A stretch of 16,672 bases of DNA, taken from positions 1 to 16,672 of the forward strand of contig DASYSA010000280.1 of the NCBI GenBank assembly GCA_036003885.1, written 5' to 3'. The notes below the pieces were generated by a model. It was not told the origin of the DNA. It worked only from the letters and a program-made list of their open reading frames with translations, and made no database searches. The translations under genes and the position numbers were made by a program. Shown piece by piece: positions 1-6,012 of this stretch. Each line of letters opens with the position of its first letter. Position 1 is the stretch's first letter. This stretch comes from DASYSA01 sp036003885. Lineage in GTDB: Bacteria > Acidobacteriota > Blastocatellia > UBA7656.

Positions 1-72
1 CTCCTGGTTGCTTGAGTTCTTCCCGTCGCTTGCCGTCAAATCGAACTCTCCATTAATCGTTGCTCTAACGCA

Positions 73-102
73 GCAGGGGCAGACCGTAGGGCCTGCCCCT
101 GC
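73..102. repeat. Perfect 10-bp inverted repeat (hairpin) past the end of the PBP-OmpA gene
   Basis: GCAGGGGCAG at 73-82 pairs perfectly with CTGCCCCTGC at 93-102 around a 10-base loop. It lies just past the stop of the minus-strand gene ending at 130, so it could terminate that transcript or protect its 3' end. No T-run follows it on the minus strand, so it is not a textbook intrinsic terminator. GC-rich palindromes of this look also occur as dispersed intergenic repeats in many environmental genomes; whether this is one cannot be judged from a single copy. Confidence 0.5.
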
Positions 103-129
103 CGAGACTCGCCGGCCGTTCTACGCCCG

Positions 130-1917
130 CTATCTCAAGACGATCACCACTCGCCGGTTCGCAGCCCGTTCGGCTTCAGTGAGGTTGTGGTTCCCGGGCA
201 GGGGTTTATGTGGCCCATATCCCTCCACGTTCTCCAGCCGGGCCTGCCTTATATTGATGCCGCTCGGGTCCGACTCCTTCAACCACTGCCAGACCGATTC
301 GGCGCGCGCCTGCGAAAGAGCGAGGTTAGCGCCCAGCTCTCCTACGTTGTCGGTATGACCCTCGATGATGATCTTCGTGTCGGTTGCGCGGATCAGCAGG
401 TTGCGGATTTCCTGAAGCCTTGGAATCTCGGACGGCTTGACCTTGGCCGAGCCGCTGTCGAAGTTGATCTGGTAGTTCGCCTTTACAACTGTGCCCTCAT
501 TTTGACCCGGCTGGAACGACGCTGTGTACACGCCTGTTTGGGACTTCTCGTCGGTGATCTCCTTGATGAAGCTCAGGTCCACGACCTGATCCACCGTCGC
601 ATAGTTCGCGAGTCTCTCGGGCAGCAGCCTCTTCAACCGGATGGCGTGATCGCTGTAGGTGATGCCGAAGATCGAACGCGCGAGCGCCTGACTGCCGTCC
701 ATTCCGAACAGGTGTCTCACCTCGGCAATGTTGTTGACACGCGACCCCCCTAGGGGCACTCCGCTCTCGCTGTCTCCGCTGAAGTATTTGTTCCAAAAGG
801 CCGGGCCCATACCTTCGAGGTTGAAGACCAGCGCATTGAGGGCGGATACCCTGTTGCGGAAGTAACTCTCGTCGGTCTTGATCCGATCATTGGAGCGAGC
901 TATACATCGAAGGAGCGTGGTTATGTAGTCGCGGTGCTTGTTTAGCCAGTCTTCATTGCCGAACAGAATGTGCGGCATCATGTAGCTGTACTCGCGCGTC
1001 GAGACGATCTTCTGGAGCTTCTCGCTCTTTCCCTTATAGGTGACCGACGGCCGGTCCTTGATCACCATCACGTCTCCAGGAGTCCAGGTCGCGCAGGCGT
1101 CGATTTGATAAGACTCGTTCTTTTGAGTCGCGCGATTGCGCAGACTCACCTTGGCGTTCTGAACGAACTTCTGCGCGGCCTCGATATGATCGGTCGCATT
1201 CACAAAGTTGATCGCATCAGGGTCATATATCTGTTCATCGGCATTGACCGGTATCTGATTGTCGGCCGCCCAATCGACGGTCACATTCCAGTCGCAGTAT
1301 GGGACCGCGGTTACCACTACCGCCCCGCGCGCGAGTTGCGGCTCTTTTTTCCACGACTCAGGTCCGATCAAACAATCTTCGCCGAACGAATAGCCGCTGC
1401 TCCAGATGACCTTGGCCTTGTTGCCACGGAGCAGCTTGTTGGCGCCTGCAATGTCTACTGCTGACTGGTCGCCGGTTGTTGTTACGAGTTGCATCTGTCC
1501 GGCAGCCAGCGCTTTGATCTGTTCCGAGGTATCGTTCTGAACCACCAGCTGAGTATTGGTGATGCCGGCCTGGCACAGACAGCTGTCGCGGTGCTCGCCG
1601 GACGTACCCGGCCCCCCGACTGCGTCGATGATGCCGCTGACCGTCTGCCATGTCCATATGCCGATGGTGACCTGGGGGTTGTCGGTGGTACGCTCAGGCG
1701 CTTTGACGGCGGAGGGCGGCAACGAGGCGAGCGACACATCGCTAGGGCGCTCGGGCTTGTCCAGAACAACGCCCTTCGTCTCCTTGTCGCTTGAGCTCCC
1801 CAGATTTATCTTCTCTATAAGACCCAGTTGTCGGACGCCGACGTAAACCAGCCCCGCCATTACGAGGAAGATCAAAATGATGGCTCCCGGGCCTAACTGC
1901 AATCGACCGATTCTCAT
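130..1917 (-). CDS. Substrate-binding-like protein fused to a C-terminal OmpA (peptidoglycan-binding) domain
   Basis: The 595-residue product has three parts. Residues 12-30 form one hydrophobic segment (signal anchor), followed by a polar Ser/Pro linker to about residue 80. Residues 82-440 look like a periplasmic binding protein of the NMT1/phosphate-binding type (starts VTIGIWTW, later EQIKALAAGQMQLVTTTGD). Residues 480-595 are an OmpA domain: EGHTDN at 519-524, the NxxLSxxRA signature at 531-539, and the closing AANRRV at 585-590. The inferred role is a periplasmic solute sensor or receptor tied to both inner membrane and peptidoglycan; the ligand is unknown. Six cysteines (113, 115, 182, 208, 275, 338) in the binding half could form disulfides. 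The start is well supported: AGGAGG lies six bases before the ATG, and a sigma70-like promoter lies at 2075-2104. The domain calls are firm, the function is not. Partners would lie beyond the window start. Confidence 0.9.
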   Translation of the reverse strand: MRIGRLQLGPGAIILIFLVMAGLVYVGVRQLGLIEKINLGSSSDKETKGVVLDKPERPSDVSLASLPPSAVKAPERTTDNPQVTIGIWTWQTVSGIIDAVGGPGTSGEHRDSCLCQAGITNTQLVVQNDTSEQIKALAAGQMQLVTTTGDQSAVDIAGANKLLRGNKAKVIWSSGYSFGEDCLIGPESWKKEPQLARGAVVVTAVPYCDWNVTVDWAADNQIPVNADEQIYDPDAINFVNATDHIEAAQKFVQNAKVSLRNRATQKNESYQIDACATWTPGDVMVIKDRPSVTYKGKSEKLQKIVSTREYSYMMPHILFGNEDWLNKHRDYITTLLRCIARSNDRIKTDESYFRNRVSALNALVFNLEGMGPAFWNKYFSGDSESGVPLGGSRVNNIAEVRHLFGMDGSQALARSIFGITYSDHAIRLKRLLPERLANYATVDQVVDLSFIKEITDEKSQTGVYTASFQPGQNEGTVVKANYQINFDSGSAKVKPSEIPRLQEIRNLLIRATDTKIIIEGHTDNVGELGANLALSQARAESVWQWLKESDPSGINIRQARLENVEGYGPHKPLPGNHNLTEAERAANRRVVIVLR

Positions 1918-1931
1918 GTGCGCCTCCTGAT

Positions 1932-1946
1932 GGTAGACCGGCTACC
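1932..1946 (-). promoter_or_regulatory. Small hairpin just upstream of the PBP-OmpA gene ribosome binding site
   Basis: GGTAG (1932-1936) and CTACC (1942-1946) form a five-pair stem with a five-base loop. In the minus-strand transcript it ends only a few bases before the AGGAGG Shine-Dalgarno sequence. It could influence translation or be chance; a five-pair stem is weak evidence. Confidence 0.2.
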
Positions 1947-2074
1947 GTGTAGTTTGATATCAGCCTGCGTCGACATTTCCTACGCCTTGGATAAGCTTGA
2001 ACAAAAAGGGGCAGCGTAAAAGCCGCTCGCCTGAGCGAGTCAGGGTCCTGGGTGCTCCGCGATCGGGCAGGCGT

Positions 2075-2104
2075 ATTATATGCATGCGCATCACGCACTG
2101 TAAA
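2075..2104 (-). promoter_or_regulatory. Sigma70-type promoter for the PBP-OmpA gene
   Basis: Read on the minus strand, TTTACA (2099-2104) is followed after 18 bases by a perfect TATAAT (2075-2080). Transcription would begin near 2068 and give a leader of about 150 bases before the ATG at 1917. The -35 box matches 5 of 6 and the -10 box 6 of 6 consensus bases. Confidence 0.6.
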
Positions 2105-2332
2105 CAGGCATCAAGCCGGTGGTGCTCTTGTTTGCGGGTTGTTTGGAACGATCTCATTCGCGCCGGGGTTGGTAGGAGAGGCTGTCATCATGTGCGCCTC
2201 GCTTGACGGCAGTTCGCCAGAGGACATGACAGGCCTTGCGAGGGGTGATGCGTCGTTGAGGGGTCAGGCACTCGATTCCTCGATCTTGCGATTCTTATTT
2301 TCATTCGTTGTTCGCCTGGTCCTCGTCCGTCC
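2105..2332. other. Intergenic stretch without a recognisable gene
   Basis: This is the middle of the 493-base gap between the divergent genes at 1917 and 2411. Open frames across it give low-complexity or arginine-rich products with no family resemblance. One small detail: the 12 bases around the start of the PBP-OmpA gene (1915-1926) recur exactly at 2189-2200, where on the minus strand they open a 26-codon frame running to 2111. I do not call it a gene. Confidence 0.4.
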
Positions 2333-2359
2333 TGTAACCTTTTGGCGGCCTCAAACGTG
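2333..2359 (+). promoter_or_regulatory. Candidate ECF-sigma promoter for the oxidoreductase-sigma operon
   Basis: TGTAACC at 2333-2339 is followed after exactly 16 bases by CGTG at 2356-2359. As I recall, ECF41 factors recognise a TGTCACA-like -35 box and CGTC about 16 bases later; TGTAAC is also a common -35 box for other ECF factors. The match is two substitutions in the -35 box and one in the -10. The leader would be roughly 45 bases. It fits autoregulation by the sigma factor encoded at 3845-4780, but such short motifs occur by chance. Confidence 0.4.
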
Positions 2360-2410
2360 TTGTCGGTAGCGCACGCCTGATCGAGCCTGCGCTCGAAAGG
2401 AGACGACACT

Positions 2411-3733
2411 ATGCTTTCGGTCGAACAGACGACAGACACCGTGGTTATCGGCGGCGGGATTGCGGGCCTCGCAACAGCGACCTTCCTTGCCCGCAGCGGA
2501 CAAAGCGTGCGGCTCGTCGAGCAGTCACAGCACCCTGGCGGGCGCGCCCGGACTAAAGTGCAAGACGGCTTTTTCATGAACATCGGCCCGCACGCGCTCT
2601 ATCTGCAGGGAGCCGGCTTCAGAATCCTGAAGGAGCTCGGCGTCGAACCCCTCGGCAACGTGCCTTCCGTTTCAGGAGCGTTCGCAGTCCACGGCGGCGT
2701 GAAGCACACCTTTCCGGCGGGTCTGGTCTCACTTCTGACGACCGGCTTGTTCGGCCTGTCGGCAAAGTTGGAAACAGCGCGGCTGCTCAGCTCCCTGCCT
2801 AAGATAGATGGCACCCGGCTGATGAAGGTCAGCGTACGCGATTGGGTCGAATCCGAGATCACTCATCCTACAGTTCGCGAGTTGATACTTGCGACCTTTC
2901 GGCTCTCGACCTACACAAACGCTCCCGAGTTGATGAGCGCGGGGGCCGCAATCGAACAGCTGAAGAAGGCGCTGAACAAGAGCGTTCTATATCTGGATCA
3001 CGGCTGGCAAACCCTGGTAGACGGTCTCATCGAATCCGCAAAGCGCGCCGGCGTAATCATCGAGACCGGTGTGAAGGTTGAAGGCATCGAGTGCGGGATA
3101 TCCGGCCGCGTCGAAGCGGTCAGACTTGATGACGCCCGAGCGTACAAGGCGTCAACTGTCGTGCTCGCTTCCAGCCCTGCGATTGCCGCTAGTCTTGTAG
3201 AAAGAGGAGATCGGACGTCGCTCAGCCAATGGGCCGCCAGTGCCATGCCGGTCAAAGCTGCCTGCCTCGATGTGGCACTGAGCCGTCTGCCTGATCCTCG
3301 TGCCAGATTTGCGCTGGGCATCGATGCGCCGCTCTACTTTTCCGTGCATTCCGCTTCAGCCAGCCTGGCGCCTGCAGGCGCGGCGATGATTCACGTCGCA
3401 AAATACCTGCCGCCCGATCACACCGCGCGCGCCGAAGACGATGAGCGAGAGATGGAAGGCCTGCTCGACCTTGTGCAGCCGGGGTGGCGTAAAGTAATTG
3501 TGTATCGGCGGATGCTGCCGGATATGATCGTAATGAATGCGATTGCGACTGTTCAAACCGAAGGCACTGAGGGACGCCCCGGCCCCGCCGTTCCGGATGT
3601 GCCGGGGTTGTTTGTCGCGGGCGACTGGGTTGGACGGGAGGGCCTGCTGGTCGACGCGAGTCTTGCGAGCGCGAAGCAGGCCGCCGAGTTGATCGTCAAT
3701 CACGGCAAGGCAGCGGCGGCCGTTACTGCATGA
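2411..3733 (+). CDS. FAD-dependent oxidoreductase (phytoene desaturase / amine oxidase-like)
   Basis: The 440-residue flavoprotein opens with a Rossmann dinucleotide motif, VVIGGGIAGLATATFLA (residues 11-27). The ribose-binding glutamate ends the second strand (E37), and HPGGRART (41-48) is the arginine motif typical of the protoporphyrinogen oxidase / phytoene desaturase / monoamine oxidase group. The carboxyl end carries the second FAD-contacting motif, GLFVAGDWVG (399-408). No signal peptide or membrane segment is evident, so it is probably cytoplasmic. The substrate cannot be told from sequence; a carotenoid-like or amine substrate would be typical of relatives. Start support: AAAGGAG at 2396-2402, eight bases before the ATG. 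The ECF41-like sigma gene follows 111 bases downstream on the same strand, and oxidoreductases are recurrent neighbours and targets of ECF41 factors, so this is probably its regulated partner. Confidence 0.88.
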   Translation: MLSVEQTTDTVVIGGGIAGLATATFLARSGQSVRLVEQSQHPGGRARTKVQDGFFMNIGPHALYLQGAGFRILKELGVEPLGNVPSVSGAFAVHGGVKHTFPAGLVSLLTTGLFGLSAKLETARLLSSLPKIDGTRLMKVSVRDWVESEITHPTVRELILATFRLSTYTNAPELMSAGAAIEQLKKALNKSVLYLDHGWQTLVDGLIESAKRAGVIIETGVKVEGIECGISGRVEAVRLDDARAYKASTVVLASSPAIAASLVERGDRTSLSQWAASAMPVKAACLDVALSRLPDPRARFALGIDAPLYFSVHSASASLAPAGAAMIHVAKYLPPDHTARAEDDEREMEGLLDLVQPGWRKVIVYRRMLPDMIVMNAIATVQTEGTEGRPGPAVPDVPGLFVAGDWVGREGLLVDASLASAKQAAELIVNHGKAAAAVTA

Positions 3734-3743
3734 AAAAGGGGTC

Positions 3744-3774
3744 AACCACAGTACAGAGAGGAGAGCAGAGAAAG
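3744..3774. repeat. Degenerate copy of an ACCACAG / CAGAGA-rich intergenic element
   Basis: Between the oxidoreductase and sigma genes lies a purine-rich, internally repetitive run beginning AACCACAG and ending GCAGAGAAAG, built of CAGAG/GAGAG units. It resembles the ACCACAGAG...ACAGAG family of short dispersed elements I recall from intergenic DNA of several environmental phyla. Only one copy is visible here, so membership is inferred. Confidence 0.3.
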
Positions 3775-3844
3775 AATCAAGGACCCTTGAGACGCGCGGC
3801 GAAGACTCGCCACCTGGCGTCGTCCCGGGCTCAGAGACCAGGAT

Positions 3845-4780
3845 ATGGTGACATCTGCCATTGACATCGAAACGGATCGGCGCCTTCTGTGGGGCTTATG
3901 CTATCGCATGACCGGGAATGCCGCCGACGCCGACGACCTCGTGCAGGAAACCTTCGTCAAAGCGCTGGAGAAACCGCCCAGGCGCCACGACCAGCCTCTC
4001 AGGCCCTGGCTCATACGAGTTGCGATCAATTTGAGCCGCGATCTCCTCCGCCGGCGCCGACGTCGCGGCTACACCGGAGAATGGCTCCCTTCTCCTGTTC
4101 CAACCGATGACAACGACAGTCCCGCGTCATACGAGCCGCCCGCTCCGTCGGAAGACTCGCCTGTCGCGCGCTACGACATGCTCGAAAGCATTTCGTTCGC
4201 ATTTCTGCTGGCCCTCGAAGCGCTGACGCCATCCCAGCGCGCGGTTCTACTGCTGCGCGATGTGTTCGATTATTCAACAAGCGAAGTTGCAACTGCGCTT
4301 GAGATCACCGAAACGAGCGCGAAGGTGTTGCTCCATCGCGCGCGAGCCCGCATGCGCAGTTACGACAAAGACCGGGCTATGCCTGACTCATCTCGCCGTG
4401 AAGCCACGCGTCAGGCCCTCGAGCAATTCCTGCTCTGTCTGAAGAATCGCGATGTCGAAGGGCTGGAAAAGCTGTTGACCGAGGACGTGGTCAGCATTTC
4501 TGATGGCGGCGGTGAAGTGGCCGCGGCTCTCCGTCCAGTCATCGGACGCCATCGAGTGATCCGACTTATCACCGGGCTGGCAGAGAAAGCGGGCCCGATG
4601 CCGCAAGTCTCGTTCAGGCTCTTGAATGGCTGGCCGGCGATGGCGGTTGAGGTCGAGGAGCAACACCGGCGTCCGGGGGTCGCTTCGAGATTTACGATGC
4701 ACTTCGAGGTAGACAGTACGGGACGCATTCGCCGGCTGGACACGGTTGTTGCTCCGAGTAAACTATCAAGCATCCGCTAA
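3845..4780 (+). CDS. ECF41-family RNA polymerase sigma factor with C-terminal SnoaL-like domain
   Basis: 311 residues. Region sigma2 spans about 10-75 (LCYRMTGNAADADDLVQETF). Region sigma4 spans about 115-172 (LTPSQRAVLLLRDVFDYS, then the helix-turn-helix ending LLHRARARM). A SnoaL/NTF2-like extension of about 125 residues follows. Three ECF41 hallmarks are present in some form: WLPSP at 80-84 for the usual WLPEP linker motif, DGGG at 220-223 inside SnoaL, and a degenerate APSKL near the end where NPDKL is usual. In this family the extension replaces a separate anti-sigma factor and both inhibits and supports activity; no anti-sigma gene is visible here. The ATG at 3845 has AGGA only one base upstream. 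The next codon, GTG at 3848, is better spaced and may be the true start. It probably transcribes its own operon, including the oxidoreductase. Confidence 0.9.
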   Translation: MVTSAIDIETDRRLLWGLCYRMTGNAADADDLVQETFVKALEKPPRRHDQPLRPWLIRVAINLSRDLLRRRRRRGYTGEWLPSPVPTDDNDSPASYEPPAPSEDSPVARYDMLESISFAFLLALEALTPSQRAVLLLRDVFDYSTSEVATALEITETSAKVLLHRARARMRSYDKDRAMPDSSRREATRQALEQFLLCLKNRDVEGLEKLLTEDVVSISDGGGEVAAALRPVIGRHRVIRLITGLAEKAGPMPQVSFRLLNGWPAMAVEVEEQHRRPGVASRFTMHFEVDSTGRIRRLDTVVAPSKLSSIR

Positions 4781-4863
4781 TCTCGCGAATAGACGCGAAT
4801 CAAACAGGGGTCAGGGATCAGGGTCAGAGGTAGTTAGCGAGGATTCGCGTTATTCGCGGATTA
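4778..4863. repeat. Long imperfect palindrome after the sigma gene; possible terminator or dispersed repeat
   Basis: The left arm 4778-4801 (core CGCGAATAGACGCGAATC) is complementary to the right arm 4842-4863 (core GATTCGCGTTATTCGCGG), apart from two single-base gaps. The loop is 40 bases and holds three near-tandem copies of GG(G/A)TCAG (about 4809-4828). The left arm begins inside the sigma gene stop codon. Each arm is itself built from a repeated CGCGAAT unit, as in the widespread CGAAT-type palindromic intergenic elements of environmental bacteria. It could end transcription of the sigma operon, but no T-run follows. Confidence 0.6.
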
Positions 4864-4870
4864 TCTCCTG

Positions 4871-4898
4871 TTGAATATCTTCCCGTCTGATGTAAAAC
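4871..4898 (+). promoter_or_regulatory. Weak sigma70-like promoter before the MBL-fold gene
   Basis: TTGAAT (4871-4876), a 16-base spacer and TAAAAC (4893-4898) match 4 of 6 consensus bases each. The site lies about 30 bases before the ATG at 4927, just after the palindrome that separates this gene from the sigma operon, so a separate promoter is expected in this interval. Confidence 0.3.
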
Positions 4899-4926
4899 TC
4901 CCAGAGTTCATTGAGACGGGAGAGCC

Positions 4927-5898
4927 ATGCTCAAACGAATAGTGAAGAGAACGCTGACTTCACTTCTAATCATTCTTGTGGTTTCCATCGCTTTGCTTGG
5001 CTACTCTTTTTTGCCCGCCACGCTCGACGTTAATGCCTACAAATCCGACGATACATTTCAATCATCCGCCGTTCGCGATCTGGCCTCCTTACCCGAAGTC
5101 ACACTCTCGGTCATCGAGTGCGGCAAGATGAAGAGCAAGCAATCATTCGTCTTTCTCGGAGGAAGCTGGTCCGCAGACTATTACAGCGGTATGGCGGCGG
5201 TCCTCATTCGGCACCCGAAAGCTACGTTGTTGTTCGACGCCGGCTTCGGGGCCAACGTCGATGAACACTTCAAGAATGCACCCCGTCTGATGAGGGCGCT
5301 GACCTCCTATGACAAAGAGACGAACGCTGCCAGTCAGCTCCAGGAACACGGCATAGCGCCGGCTCAGATCAACAGCATCATTCTCTCGCACTGGCACTGG
5401 GATCACGTCAGCGGAGCTGAAGACTTTCCCGGCGCCGAGGTAATGGTTTCGAAAGCCGAGGAGGACCACATTCGCACGTTGCCGGCCAGCGAGTTGATCA
5501 CTCAGATGCGCGGACGGCTGAAACTGCGCTCATTTGATTTCATCGGTGGCGCCTATGAGAACTTCGACCGGAGCTTTGACCTGTTCTCCGATGGAAGCCT
5601 TGTACTCGTTCCGCTGCCCGGCCACACCCCGGGATCGATCGGCCTGTTTGTGAATCTGCATTCGGGCAAGCGGTTCTTCTTCATCGGCGATCTCACCTGG
5701 GCCATCGAAGGAGTGACGCTCCCGGCTGAGCGGCCCTGGATCTCGCGCAAGCTTGTAGACCAGGATGAAGATCAGGTGCGGCGTTCCATCGTCAAAGTCT
5801 ATCAACTCCTGGCGAGGCGTCCGGATCTCGTCATAGTTCCGGCGCACGACCGGCGCATCCACGATCAGATTGCCAACTTCCCCGAGGTCGAGCGCTGA
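4927..5898 (+). CDS. Membrane-tethered MBL-fold metallohydrolase, N-acyl-homoserine-lactonase-like
   Basis: The 323-residue protein has an amino-terminal hydrophobic helix (about 11-29, after a Lys/Arg-rich start). This is an uncleaved anchor or a signal peptide, so the catalytic domain should face the periplasm. All metal ligands of the metallo-beta-lactamase fold are visible: HWHWDH at 155-160, H233 in PGHTPGS, D255 in FFIGD and H307 in VPAHD. The spacing and the HTPGS and GD motifs fit the AiiA-like quorum-quenching lactonase group, which opens acyl-homoserine lactone rings. Related members hydrolyse other esters or lactones, so substrate is uncertain. Characterised AiiA-type enzymes are about 250 residues and lack this anchor; the extra length is mostly the amino-terminal 55 residues. 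GGGAG at 4918-4922 sets the start. It probably forms its own unit. Confidence 0.85.
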   Translation: MLKRIVKRTLTSLLIILVVSIALLGYSFLPATLDVNAYKSDDTFQSSAVRDLASLPEVTLSVIECGKMKSKQSFVFLGGSWSADYYSGMAAVLIRHPKATLLFDAGFGANVDEHFKNAPRLMRALTSYDKETNAASQLQEHGIAPAQINSIILSHWHWDHVSGAEDFPGAEVMVSKAEEDHIRTLPASELITQMRGRLKLRSFDFIGGAYENFDRSFDLFSDGSLVLVPLPGHTPGSIGLFVNLHSGKRFFFIGDLTWAIEGVTLPAERPWISRKLVDQDEDQVRRSIVKVYQLLARRPDLVIVPAHDRRIHDQIANFPEVER

Positions 5899-6012
5899 GA
5901 ACAAGGGCTCGCACGACTAACCTGGCGGCGACTGGCGATCGCTATTTGTGAAACGTGTGGCGGCGGTCAGATTTCATTTGAGCGTGCGTCTGAACCCGCT
6001 TCAGGAGATTGA

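Noticed and set aside
187..753. Plus-strand open frame of 188 codons
   Set aside because: It lies opposite the PBP-OmpA gene, which has clear domains, a Shine-Dalgarno sequence and a promoter. The product has no family features.
2052..2369. Open frame of 105 codons in the gap before the oxidoreductase
   Set aside because: The composition is not protein-like, there is no convincing ribosome binding site, and it spans the likely promoter of the next gene.
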